Positions 1-9,766 of a stretch of DNA of 64,000 nt are shown here, piece after piece. The stretch's first letter is position 1. Each line of letters begins with the position of its first letter. The notes below the pieces were generated by a model that worked only from the letters and a program-made list of their open reading frames with translations, made no database searches and was not told the DNA's origin. This stretch comes from Sphaerosporella brunnea (taxonomy: Eukaryota > Ascomycota > Pezizomycetes > Pezizales > Pyronemataceae): positions 1 to 64,000 of the forward strand of contig VXIS01000238.1 in the NCBI GenBank assembly GCA_008704415.1, given 5' to 3'. A program made the translations under genes and the position numbers.

Positions 1-231
1 GTTTTCAAGAGCCATTATGGCGCAGTGACTTCGCCACGGGCAAGCTCTCGAGAAATGCCTGATGGTGTGGGGAGCGAACAAGCTTTCGTTGATGGCCATT
101 GGGTTTCACTTCGAGCCAAGAATAGTTCCCATACAAAATCCACCGTGACCGGCAGTTATAAACAAAGTTATGAATTTGGCCACCTATTTCCGTCGGAAGT
201 CAGGTAAAAAAGTCACTGGTTACTAACATGT

Positions 232-760
232 TGCAGGTCATGGGCAACACTACTGGCGGCGCCCTTGGCGAGGCGCTCAGCTTGCTCGTTGCCGGGGACT
301 TATTTGTGGCCTGGCGTCCAGCGGAAACCCGTGGTCCAACCCGCGTCCACGATGGCTTTCTCGGCACTTGCGATGATGGGGACAATCCACTGGCCAGGTC
401 CTGGTCCGGTGTCCTGTACCCGCGGAAGGGCTGCCTGCGCGTCCACGAAGACGCGGACAATGCCGGTCGCAGTCCCTACCGGGGGGCAGTGAAGGGCTAG
501 TTCCAGACTGGCTGCGATTCCGAACAGTTCGGCGTGGCGGCGAGTCTGCATGCAAAACAGCGTCCCCGGTGCGCCAGCAGGGTCTCGGCAATGGTGAGAC
601 CAGCCTCGCAGACCAGGGGGCCCAGGGCCGACGTCGGTAAGGCGCCGAAGATGGCCCTTGCCTGGCGGTTGATCGTCTGGACCTCGGCCAGCCGGCCTTT
701 TTGCCTCCCGTCGTACGATAGTTCAGCGCCGTATAGGGCAGCGAGGAACGGGTTGTCCGA
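232..760 (-). pseudogene. LINE (non-LTR retrotransposon) fragment, RNase H region
   Basis: Read on the minus strand, this encodes the stretch between reverse transcriptase and RNase H of a fungal LINE (residues like AALYGAELSYDG...INRQARAIFGA), followed by an RNase H-like domain with FVDAQAAL and RWTPGHK...GNEQAERLAKGAA. The family copies RNA into DNA, and RNase H removes the template. The copy is dead: the upstream frame ends in a stop near 497, and a TAA at complement(300..302) interrupts the RNase H domain in frame just after GHK. No reverse transcriptase core (YXDD) is present. It lies in opposite orientation to the LINE tail that starts near 985. The family assignment is strong, the exact clade (Tad1-like) is a guess. 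Confidence 0.7.
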
Positions 761-984
761 GTGCCGGCCAGTGAAGTGCTACCCGCACCATGTGAATCAT
801 TGCAGTTTGCGCTTCTCGCTGCCGCAAGTGATGTGTCTTCGCCTGGACATTCGGAGACCATTAACTGGGCATCGCGTTTTGGTCGCCGTCCCGTGTGCAA
901 ATATGCCCAGAATAGGGGTATGTGGAACGGGTTGACCCACAAGGCGTTTCCGTGATCATGGATGTCGAATGGGATTTTATTATC

Positions 985-1151
985 CAGGCATATCGGAAGA
1001 CTAGTCTCCAACGCCAGGACAGTAGACCGCAACGCATGGCTCAGCCGGCAGATCAAAGGCGACGCCTACTACAAACGCAAGGCGAAGTGGGACAGCATCG
1101 CAGCGAAGGCCCCAAAAGCGCTGGCGTCAAGATACTACGAGCTCCGCCTTA
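985..1151 (+). pseudogene. LINE C-terminal region, 5' part (before transposon insertion)
   Basis: The frame encodes ARTVDRNAWLSRQIKGDAYYKRKAKWD...ASRYYELRL. This resembles the segment downstream of RNase H in the LINE copy at 11593-11870 (ADRDAWLRKHCKPKAYYRR). It stops abruptly at the TA where the Tc1/mariner element begins at 1152. The same frame resumes at 4523 once the element and one TA copy are removed, so this and 4521-4836 are two halves of one LINE tail. Confidence 0.75.
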
Positions 1152-1235
1152 CAGCTATTACCACAACACAAGGCCAAACTCAGGGCCGGGGGATAGAAGA
1201 AATTAGACTTTGGGGTCGGGTAAAACTGCAGACAC
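1152..1235 (+). repeat. Left terminal inverted repeat of the Tc1/mariner element
   Basis: All 84 bases match the reverse complement of 4437-4520. A further inverted block (about 1253-1290, including TATGGTGCCATAGTTGTGTC) matches 4380-4420 with small indels. Confidence 0.95.
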
Positions 1236-1720
1236 CACGAGTGGTGGGTACCTATGGTGCCATAGTTGTGTCATACCCGCGCCCCACTGGCAGTCCGCGG
1301 CCCAGTCGCCGCGGCGGGCGTGGCGGCGAGCGTCATATTCGCGTGACGTACACCGACAGCAATTCAATTTTTATGTGCGAAGCTTCCTACGTTTCTTCGT
1401 TTGAGCGCCACGATAATGTTTGTGATGGAGGTAAACCCGAAGGATAATTCCCTTCAGGAAATTGAGGTCGAACCATATGACAGATTTCCCACGGAAGAGG
1501 AGGCCCGGATGTTTACAGAGGAAGGAGACTCTTTTTTGTACGTGCACGTCTGTTTTTTCTAAACTTGAGCGCTAACAAAATTCATATGTTGAGATCCCTA
1601 AGAGACAGTGATTTACGTCGGTTTGGGTCGTGCCCTGAGACCCCAGTAGCAAACGGTGTGTACTTTTCAGAGTTTTTGAGAAAATAAAAAGAGCAGATAA
1701 TAACAAACAAAACAGACAAG
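1236..1720. other. Left subterminal region and leader of the accessory gene
   Basis: No ORF here is convincing. The last 45 bases before the ATG at 1721 are very A-rich, which suits a fungal 5' leader. The promoter of the accessory gene must lie here if that gene is expressed from inside the element. Confidence 0.5.
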
Positions 1721-2917
1721 ATGACAGAAAATGAATCATGGCCGCTGCAGCTGCAGTATCCAACGGTCAACGATGGAGGCTCTACTAGCCTAACCACCAA
1801 GAATACAACATTTACGCCGCCTCCAGACATATGTACGTTTTGGGAGATACTGGCGGAGTTTGCGGAGGTAGAAGAGTGGTCTCCTTCCCTTAAAGGACCA
1901 CCTGAAGGCTATAAGCTGCAGTGGAAGCGTATCGGTGGTTCCGCTAAGTCTTCAGATCCGTGGATTGAGTTAGTCGACAATCGGGATGCCAAGCAATGTG
2001 CAGCCGACGTACAAGAGTTTTTGCGCACAAAACGCAAGACAACAAATTGGAAGTTAGTGGTTCAAGTGGTGGCTCCAGCAAAAGTAGGTAGTGAGAAACG
2101 AAGCCATGAAGATGAATCTTCTGCGGAATCAAGTGGTCATGGCAAAAGAAGAAAACCGGTATCATGAAGTCTACTATAATTATATGAAAATGCATAGGGC
2201 TGATTATTACAGCAAATCAAGAAGAAAGCGAAAAAGACAACGGGCCGCCGGGCCACATCCACTGAGCGGGAAAGTACACCGGAAAGAGAGGTGGCCGACC
2301 ACGCTGTGCTTATTGCTGAAGCACATCGCTGCGAGAAGCATCCATCAAACCGTCATGGCTGCTTCATCAACCCAAACGGTGAGCATGTCACTATGAAACC
2401 GGGTATGTTGAATTATTGGGCAGCAATGCTCAAAGATAAAACTCCTGGTGTCACAGTTGATCATCCACCTACACATCATTTTTTTGATGCCAGCAATCTG
2501 CGTACACAGACGGCACCAAAAACCCGCAGCCGTCAAGCTCAGTCCCCTGTGTCAAGCACGCTGGCTACTGGACCGTTCCAACCCTTTGGCATGATGCCAA
2601 ACAGTATGCCACTGCTTTTCCCTTTCCCTGCAGCAGCGAGTCATTTCTTTTCGCCTACCGGGGGCGTACCGACAGTAACTACTAGCCCTGATCGGACGGA
2701 GCTATTCAACCTTCCTTTAAGCTCCTTTATGGCTCGCGTTCAAGATATGGATACTGCGCATGATTATCAACAGGTGGAGGAAAGGTTTATTGAGGAGGGT
2801 ATTACACCACAGCTCATTCCAGCAATGTCAGACGTTGACCTGGATACGGTCCTTGGTCCGGGAAATATGGGCATGCGATTGTTTTTGAGGCGGCTAGTTG
2901 GTCGACAGGAGATTTGA
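1721..2917 (+). CDS. Transposon accessory protein with SAM-like C-terminus (380 aa, one intron)
   Basis: The gene model is join(1721..2158,2213..2917). The 54-nt intron has a GTATCA donor, a GCTGAT-like branch site and a TTACAG acceptor. Splicing joins two frames without loss, giving 380 residues. Residues about 45-125 form a charged globular N-domain ending KLVVQVV. A lysine/arginine-rich, NLS-like stretch (KKKAKKTTGRR) follows the splice junction. A Cys/His segment reads HRCEKHPSNRHGCF...NGEH and runs on to NYWAAML. A proline/serine linker leads to a C-terminal helical region (SSFMARVQD...DLDTVLGPGNMGMRLFLRRL) that resembles a SAM domain. Similar three-part hypothetical proteins are known to me from basidiomycetes, but their function is not. 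It may help the neighbouring transposase bind DNA or oligomerise; that is inference. Confidence 0.8.
2159..2212 (+). other. Intron of the accessory gene
   Basis: It begins GTATCA and ends TATTACAG, with a GGCTGAT branch-site candidate 10 bases upstream of the acceptor. Without splicing, the frame stops at 2165-2167. With splicing, the long 2213-2917 frame is joined in phase 0. Confidence 0.8.
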
Positions 2918-3132
2918 TGAAAGGGACGTTTGTTACTTTTATCAGTTGTAAAAGGTGCTTGAACTCTTTTCTGTGTAAATTATTATCAAAAGTTTGTTTG
3001 GTTTGGTTTTACCTATTTACAAAACTCGTCTGAATCAATTTGCACACATTTTCTGGCTACTGGCAGGCCTCACGCCACTCTTTCTAACCTCCCGCAGGTC
3101 CTTCCGGTTACCCATCAATTATAAAGGTTGTT

Positions 3133-4186
3133 CTATTCATATATATAGCCACAGTGTTTGTAAAAACCCCATATATCCTCAACTGCAACACTCTCAAACA
3201 AACCACGCAGCAAAATAGCTTTCGGATTGCCAGGATAATAGCGTACCACATTCCCCTGCCTCTGGATCCAGGCTTTATACGATGAAAATGCCTCCTCAAT
3301 GGGGTTGTAATCAGGGGAATACGGCGGCAAAAACAACACTCGCATGCCCATCTCACGCAGAATCCCCGCCAAAAACTGACCCTTATGAATCCGGCAATTA
3401 TCCATCACAAGAATTGAATTCTTGCCAGGATAAGGATTCATGAAAGGGACAACTTCGCGCAATATAAAGCGCTCGAAGGTTGCCTTTGTGAAAGAGCCCG
3501 CAACTACCTCTGCTGATAAAAAACCGTCAATTGTGAGGGCAGGCAGGACAGAGTATCCGACCCCCCGGACAAACTGAACACGGCTTTCTGCTCTGTGCCC
3601 ACGAGGCGCTCGCCCTCTTTTTCGATAGGTTGTTCTATCATCCTTGCGAGTCTCGTCCACAAAGACAAATTGTTCAGGCCGGTAGTTGGCAATTGCCAGC
3701 TGGTATCGCATCCGCTTGAGCCTGTCAGTCCGGCCTTATTAGTTTGAATTCGCGCATCAGTCGAAGTTTCGCGTAACAATAGTGCACCTACCGGCTACGC
3801 TCTCGGGCAATTTTTGACAGAGCTTTAGTAGTCACTCCTTCTCTTCTTAGCATCCGTGATACTGTCATCAAGGATGCCTGGTTCACCCTTCCGTCCCTTC
3901 TGGCAAAGGCTTCAAGGGCAGGTTGTAGTTCATCAAGAAACAGATCAGGTTGCGCCTCCAAAACGCCGAGCAAGTAGTCTACTGCTTGACGATCAAATAT
4001 TCGGGGGCGCCCTGTTGAACCCCGTCTCGGCGGCGCAATGTCTCCGTACCGTTGCCAATTTAGACGTACTCGACGGACCGTTCTTTCTGAGCAGCAACAA
4101 AGCTTTGCTAGCACTTTTACGCTCTTTCCACGGCCTAGACCTATAATCATTAGGTCTTTGATTTCTCTGCAGATAACGTGGTACAT
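3133..4186 (-). CDS. Tc1/mariner-family DD34E transposase (327 aa, one intron)
   Basis: The gene model is complement(join(3133..3721,3792..4186)), 984 nt with stop. The ATG at 4186 is the first methionine before the helix-turn-helix region (residues about 5-60, with SERTVRRVRLNWQRYG and the GRPR motif). The DDE catalytic domain follows. D154 lies in FVFVDET, D239 in LVMDNCRIHK and E274 in PPYSPDYNPIEEAF. Exactly 34 residues separate the last two, the DD34E signature of Tc1 and IS630-like transposases. These enzymes cut the element at its inverted repeats and insert it at TA. No stop or frameshift is seen after splicing. It converges with the accessory gene, with 215 bp between the two stops. 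Confidence 0.93.
3722..3791 (-). other. Intron of the transposase gene
   Basis: On the minus strand this 70-nt intron begins GTAGGT, has CTAAT as branch-site candidate and ends CTGACAG. Removing it fuses ...IARERSR to LKRMRYQLA..., which restores the expected linker into the DDE domain. Unspliced, the frame stops at once. Confidence 0.88.
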
Positions 4187-4244
4187 TGGGGCAGTGATAG
4201 GTAAATAATAGAGACAGACTGATCGCAATGGGAGGCTTGTGCGC

Positions 4245-4385
4245 GGGTGGGTGAATGGTGGTGGGCGCGCGAATGGTGGGCGCAGGCGGCGAATGGTGGT
4301 GGGCGCGCGAATGGTGGGCGCAGGCGGCGAATGGTGGTGGGCGGCGAATGGTGGTGGGCGGCGAACGGTGGCGAACAGAAAACTG
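4245..4385. repeat. GGTGGGCG-rich minisatellite inside the transposon
   Basis: Two 38-bp units built from GAATGGTGGTGGGCGCGCG and GAATGGTGGGCGCAGGCGG are followed by two 18-bp subunits. It lies between the transposase start and the right inverted repeat. It may act as a subterminal binding region or just be replication slippage. Confidence 0.85.
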
Positions 4386-4436
4386 GCGGACTGCCAGTGG
4401 CGCGGGCATGACACAACTATGGCACCATACTTCGCC

Positions 4437-4520
4437 GTGTCTGCAGTTTTACCCGACCCCAAAGTCTAATTTCTTCTATCCCCCGGCCCTGAGTTTGGCC
4501 TTGTGTTGTGGTAATAGCTG
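4437..4520 (-). repeat. Right terminal inverted repeat of the Tc1/mariner element
   Basis: This is the exact reverse complement of 1152-1235, followed by TA at 4521-4522. Confidence 0.95.
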
Positions 4521-4836
4521 TAACAAGGCGGCCACGGCCCCATACCTTAAGTGGACCAACCGTACGATGCACGATATGTGCTGGCACTGCCAGTAGGCGC
4601 CGAAACACACGGCAGACCACTTCTTTAACAGGTGCGCGGCGTGCCGCAACGAACAGGACGCCCTCTGGAAGGCAATAAAGGAGGCGACGGTCGGGGAGAA
4701 CGGAAAGGAGGGGTGCAGGAAGACCGTCACGCCTATCAGGAGAATCCTGGCAGACACTCGCTGCACGGGTGCTGTCCTCAGCTTCCTGAGTAGCAGGCGG
4801 AGCAGCTCCAAGCAAGATAACGGAACTGTATTTTAG
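4521..4836 (+). pseudogene. LINE C-terminal region, 3' part, with zinc-knuckle
   Basis: It continues the frame of 985-1151 from 4523: NKAATAPYLKWTNRTMHD, then C-x2-C-x9-H-x4-C (CWHC...HFFNRC), then a basic tail to a TAG at 4834-4836. C-terminal CCHC knuckles of this type are standard in fungal LINE ORF2 proteins. A TAG at 4594-4596 falls in frame inside the knuckle, so the copy was dead or died after insertion. Confidence 0.8.
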
Positions 4837-4942
4837 TGCGTTATAAGTTTATGGGGTGCGAGGATTTATCTTCTGAGTCACGGCCGTCTGTGGACACCTT
4901 AGGTTCAACGGTAGACTTTGTGTATATAGCTATATGTCATGG

Positions 4943-5108
4943 CGCTCTTAACTCGTCTCCACGCGTCCAGCTCCTCGCAACCCGTGTCCACTCGCCCAAC
5001 TCCTCACAACCCGTCTTAACTCGTCCATTTCCTCTTGGCTGCTCTTAACTCGTCTTCACTCGTCCAACTCCTCTTAACTCGCCTTCCCTCATCCAACTGC
5101 TCTTAACA
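4943..5108. repeat. 29-31 bp degenerate minisatellite
   Basis: About five units related to CTCTTAACTCGTCTTCACTC followed by GTCCAACTCCT, with point changes and small indels. Confidence 0.8.
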
Positions 5109-5814
5109 CCAACCAAGAGCCAATCGTAACCATGCGGTGATGGCTGCCTAGACTTCACTGGACGCGCACGGCTGTACACATCCTCTGAACACACGCTCAA
5201 GCGGCGAGCGCCTCGATTTCAGAAACTCGGCAAGCAGACCGGGGATCACAAAGGCACCGCCATGGCCCCTTGTGGCAGCATACAGATGCGTCTTACCGGT
5301 GCCCAGAATGTCTCGCAATATGTGATTCTTCATTCCCGCGTTCCACCGCTGCAAACTTGGCGATCTCCCATCTGGCCACACGGCTCATCCAATGCTAAAG
5401 CTTGTTTGCGCAGAAGACATGCCAGAGAAGGACATGGTTGTGTGCAATGCGTTTCCGTTTTGGTTGGATGTCAAAGAGCTGGCGAAGAGGTTTGCGCCAT
5501 GTGGCACTGGGAAGCCCAGGCCAGCTTACTTTGGCGGCCTCAGGCGCATGGGACGAAGCCGCACCGGAAGCTGAGATCTGTGCGTCAAATAAAGTGCGTG
5601 TTGGCACGGACTCAAACAGGTCTGCCAACACGCAGGGCAGTATACGAAACCTCGGAGATAGTTGGCTGGCGTGCAGGCAGTGCGTTGGTTGGGGAAATCT
5701 ATTGTTAATATGCAACTTCTGCGTTGCCTTGTTCCACGAATCTTTGGATTGACGGCTTGCATACATTGAGAGCAGTTGCTAGCGGACATCAGCGGTCCAT
5801 GTGGTGTCTACGTG
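5109..5814. other. No recognised gene; possible decayed coding sequence
   Basis: ORFs are open on both strands (plus 5262-5708, 148 codons from ATG; minus 5395-5766), but neither product resembles a family I know. Nearby frames on the minus strand look protein-like yet are broken by stops, which suits a decayed gene. Confidence 0.3.
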
Positions 5815-6175
5815 CTATTTTCCATGAGCGCGGACAGGACCGGGACTACACAATGCCGTCCAGTCCGAGGGATGCCCAAGACCGACGGTTCTTTGCGCGT
5901 GTAGGGACTGGACCTCCTGCAGGCGATGCACTCGACTGGATACTTCCAGCGGAGTAATTGATTACACGATGAATTCATGCACAAACAGCCCGCGCCCTCC
6001 AAACCCATATCTCAAACCCCGGCCATTTAGTGAGTATATCCTCTGGGCACTCAATAACCTCGTTTTGACTCACGCTCAGGCAGTTTAACCGTGCCCCCGT
6101 TGATTTGCTGGACACAGAGCGCGTTTAGCATCTTCTCAAGCTCTGTAATGTCAGCATGGCTCGCGCTGTGCCCTC
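5815..6175 (-). repeat. Dispersed repeat family R1, copy 1
   Basis: It shares order and sequence with 9440-9650 plus 11012-11560 and with 33085-33540. On the minus strand a coding tail (ADITELEKMLNALCVQQING, then a stop) is followed by an untranslated part rich in GACTGGAC motifs, with the shared segment GTATCCAGTCGA. The conserved peptide tail suggests a mobile element gene of unknown type. Confidence 0.65.
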
Positions 6176-7140
6176 ACCCGGTTCAAGCAGTTCTCCTTCT
6201 TGGAAAATGTCAAAGGCATCCCACGGCGCTGCCTGTTGTTGAGCCTGCCGCTTTCGTTGCCAGTGATTCAACCACAAATCATCTGGCCAGTGCGCTACCA
6301 TAGCCTGATATGAATGGTTGTTCGGCGCGCTCCACATATCGAAGCTAAAGTGCCTCTTGCTCTATGTTCTTCCGAGCTTCCTTTTTAGCTTGTCCCTCAT
6401 CTGGTTGTAGAATAGAACCATGGGACGACGAATAGCGTCTTCCCTTTGAGGTTGTGTCAGTGTTCTCAACAGCCAGGCCGCCCGGCTGTTTGGGCTGGCT
6501 ACTGAGAACACTGGGTTGTGTTAGATGGGTCGCGGTATACTCTCGTTCGGGAAACGCAAAGCTAGCAGATAGACGAGAATGAAGTGCCGTGATTCGGTGG
6601 CAGAGCGATGGACTAGGTGCAGGGAACGGCCAACAAGAGAAGGTGTCGAGTGGCGGACGACACGGCAGAAGGAAGGACTCCAGGGGGCGGGGAACCGAGA
6701 ACACGGTAGGACGCCGAGGAGCGGGGATGCAGGGGGACGGTGAGGCGGGCAAGATAATGAAGAGTACACTGTTAAACAAGCAACAAAAACTGCACGTCTA
6801 GACGCTTTTACACAGGCTGTTATAGAACCTAACAGTGTTCGAAAGCGCTCCTCTTCGCAGACTCTGAAGCTTTCGTTTGTTTTATATGTGAAGTGCCATA
6901 TCATGTGCCGGAAAACATCATCGTTGAGGGTAATAGATGGAGCGAGGCAGCTATGGACCTAGTTGTCGCACGGATACTTTCTTAGGAAAGTAAGCAGCAG
7001 ACATGGTGTAGATTGTGGTCAAAGGGTACGAAGTGGAGGGGACCAAAGTTGAGAGCGAACGCAGGGGCCAAACGCGCCATCTACGTCTGGAACTTGACCC
7101 CAACAATCAATTTATTGCCCATCTGCGCGTGGCTCTGGCA
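6176..7140. other. No recognised gene
   Basis: The minus frame 6345-6779 (144 codons) has a protein-like end (PKQPGGLAVENT...). The same peptide reads in part on the plus strand at 36950-37060, so this is another low-copy dispersed repeat. Nothing else was identified. Confidence 0.35.
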
Positions 7141-7149
7141 GTGAGACCC

Positions 7150-8425
7150 ACCGCCGGTGACTGGTATAGACCCGCGCTCTGTACTCCTCCTCTCCAAAGG
7201 TGTGCCTTCCCTATATGCCTGGATAATACGCTGAGTTCGTCACCAGTACTTGAAAATAAGCGATGGCTTCACCAGGGCTGTCAAAAGTCCGGCCAGTCCG
7301 GCTTCGATGACGGCCTGAACCGGACTCATTGAAACGGGCTTTTGAAATCACGGCCCGTTTGGACCAGGCTTTTTGGATTGAGACCCAGGCGCCTACGGGC
7401 ACGCGCCAGGCCCAGAAGTACCCGGCGCCCGGCGGGCCCGCCAGGCATCTGGAGTTTGCTGCTTACACATACATCAAGGAAAGAACCATGAACGCGAGAT
7501 CCAGATTCATCAACCTGAAGAACCTCCAGATACCCCTCCATCTGCGCCCTGCGGTGTTCCAAGTCACTCAGCATACGCTCTACTTGAGGAATTTGAGAAC
7601 CCGCCGTGTATACCAGATCTTCGCTCGCCCAGGATTGGAGGCAGTATATGGTTTCTACAACATCGTCTCCCACGGAACCCGCAGATCCGTAATCGTGTAT
7701 CGACCCCTGGGAATTGTTAGTGATGCAGACATCGCTGCAATCGCATTGAGCTCAACTCACAAGCGAGGCTGATATCCCATTGGAGCCTTGGTCCATTGCT
7801 TTAACCCAGTAGTCTTGCATGCCAGCGAATCCTTCGACCGGGAGTTGCTGAAATCGCCCCAATGCATCGGCTTGGAAGCTTGCCAACCCGGCGCGCTTTT
7901 TCTGAGCTCGGCACAATGAACGACCTGACCTCCATTCAGGATACCAGGCACCGGCCGGCACCTATAAGATATCCAGGTTTTTGTCAAGCCGGCCCGAACC
8001 TGTCGGGCTTGCCACATCACCGGCCCGATCTGACCCACTCCTTGGGGCCCCGTTTGACCTGGCGGCCGGCCGGACTATTGACCGCCCTGGGCTTCACAGA
8101 GTCCAGAGCTTCTGGGACCGCTTCCTTAAGACCTGATGGTTCCAGTAGTTGGCTGAGTTTCATGGCATTACCGGCCCGGGGCCTGCCTGAGCTGAGGGTT
8201 AAATACCAGCGAGAGTGTAGTTGCAGTGCTTTCGAGCATAGTGCTTGCACGCACCCCAGTAATATTCAATCCAGTTAAGTTCAGAGTGGAACTTAGGATA
8301 CATGCCCCGCATCCTCAAAAATCTCCTCAATGCGAGTGCGCTGACCTTGAAAGTCAGGCTGCACTGGTAATGTATTGTAGTCATGGACCAGCCTCACCAG
8401 CCGCAGCATCGCAAAGCCATGTTTG
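7150..8425 (-). pseudogene. DDE transposase C-terminal part, interrupted by a miniature element
   Basis: The minus strand encodes QPDFQGQRTRIEEIFEDAGH, then after a one-base frameshift YPKFHSELNWIEYYWGACKH and YARKHCNYTL. This matches the PKFHCELNxIE-type DDE transposases of basidiomycetes, where D and E help cut DNA. A 74-nt intron, complement(8133..8206), with GTATTT donor and CATCAG acceptor joins TLAG to LKEAVPEALDSVKP. A miniature element (7273-8089) then splits the gene. Beyond it the frame resumes (RTQRIIQAYREGT) after an in-frame TGA. Frameshift, stop and insertion show it is dead; the N-terminal half was not found. Confidence 0.7.
7273..8089 (+). mobile_element. hAT-like miniature element, copy C (817 bp)
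   Basis: The left end CAGGGCTGTCAAAAGTCCGG and right end ...GGCCGGACTATTGACCGCCCTG are inverted repeats. An exact 8-bp duplication, GGCTTCAC, flanks it (7265-7272 and 8090-8097). Eight-bp duplications mark hAT transposition. It has no transposase, so it would need one supplied by another element. It lies inside a DDE transposase pseudogene. Confidence 0.92.
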
Positions 8426-9440
8426 GGAGATGTAGGACCTGGCTTCAGCCATCACGTTTCGATGAGGAGCAACTCTGCAGGCATTGCGGGGCAATGAAGA
8501 GCTGGGTATCTATCCGGCCGGCTGCGGGGGATAAGCTTGCTCCTGAACGCGAACAAGGCGGCTCCAACCCGCGTGCGTAAAGACATTGTTCATTCCAACG
8601 CCACGTCCGTAGTTTGTCACCCACTGGAGTATAGTAATATCCTTCAAGATTGCCCGGCGGCCAAAGAAGAACAATAGATGTGTCTCCACCACCACTGAGC
8701 GATGCCGACCAGCAGCCTCGTTGGAACGTAATAGATCTCTTGCAACTCCACCGTTATAGTTACCATACCGTTTCCGCAGTGACCAGTGTATGGACTGAGG
8801 AAATCCAATACGCCAGCAGGCTGTCGACGCATGACAGCCACGGCTCCGCAACAGGCATCATGCCGCCCTGCCAGGCGCTGCAGGCAGGTGTTTTCCATAG
8901 CGGCTCTGGAAAGGACAAATGTGTTTACCAACTGTGCCCGTTATGGCAGAAGAAAACCAAGTCAGAGCTGTCGGCGTGTCCCGCGTTCGGACGTCAAGCA
9001 CTGGCGTCAATCTCTGGCAATCTGCGACCACGGTAGCACTGTAGATCCCTGCCTACCGTGGTCGACGATGTTTCTGCGCTGACCCTCGGCACAGCCGGTA
9101 ACCGCGGCGCCGCACAGTGAATAAGGGATGGAACGGTGCCGCAACTCCCATCGTGAATGGAGCCGGCTCTGACATGGCCACGTTTCTCACTTTCTCCCCA
9201 TCAGTTCGCACTGCACGCGGTCGCGGTCATCGACCGTTCAGTGTTCCAGTTAGACATGTCCGGCTGGCAGAGAGGGCCGCTCCACGAGGCGTGACTGAGC
9301 TACCTTCGGCCTCCATGTAGCAGCAAGGCTGGTTGTCGTCAGTCGTGCTGGATGTTCACGAGTGCTGGGGTGCTGACGTCAAGAACGAGTGTTTTTGCTA
9401 TTCCTTGGTCCGGCAGACGGTGATTCAATCCGGTAATCAA
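8426..9440. other. No recognised gene
   Basis: Overlapping short ORFs occur on both strands, none with a recognisable motif. The part next to 8425 may hold decayed upstream transposase sequence. Confidence 0.35.
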
Positions 9441-9651
9441 GGTGCAGGCAGTGTTCCTCACATTCCAGTCCGACCAGTCCTGCGCGCGGACCGGACTTGG
9501 ACCCCATCATGCAGTCCAGTCCGAGAGATTGCCCGGGATCAACAGTCCTTTGGGGGGGGGTAATGAACTGGAACACCTACAGGCCATCCAGTCGACTGGA
9601 TACTTCCAGCGGAGTAATGTATCACCCAAGGATGTTATATACAAACCGCCC
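9441..9651 (-). repeat. Dispersed repeat family R1, copy 2, left part
   Basis: Same GACTGGAC-rich segment as at 33085-33290, including GACCAGTCCTG, GCGCGGACCGGACTTGG and CAGTCGACTGGATACTTCC. The copy breaks off at CCGCCC, where the nested element 9652-11011 begins, and resumes near 11012. Confidence 0.65.
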
Positions 9652-9766
9652 AGGTTGATGTACCACATCTACTCGACTATAACACAAACCGCTATCTGAT
9701 GAAATATAGAGTTCCCGAGATCTCGCTTAGCGAAAACTTAAACATATAAAATTGCCTCCCACAGCT

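Larger units (their letters stand above)
1152..4520. mobile_element. Tc1/mariner-type DNA transposon, two genes, apparently intact
   Basis: The element is 3369 bp. Its ends are perfect 84-bp inverted repeats (1152-1235 and 4437-4520, starting CAGCTATTACCACAACACAA), followed by a second, slightly diverged inverted block out to about 1290 and 4380. A TA flanks each side (1150-1151 and 4521-4522), the target duplication expected of Tc1/mariner. Inside are two convergent genes: an accessory gene (1721-2917, plus) and a DD34E transposase (3133-4186, minus). The identical terminal repeats and open reading frames point to a recent insertion. Most Tc1/mariner elements carry the transposase only, so the second gene is unusual. 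Confidence 0.92.

Noticed and set aside
277..1056. 259-codon ORF on the minus strand
   Set aside because: It is a shadow frame. The LINE RNase H peptide is in a neighbouring frame of the same strand.
3788..4462. 224-codon ORF starting upstream of the transposase
   Set aside because: The first 92 codons translate the inverted repeat and minisatellite. The ATG at 4186 is the sensible start.
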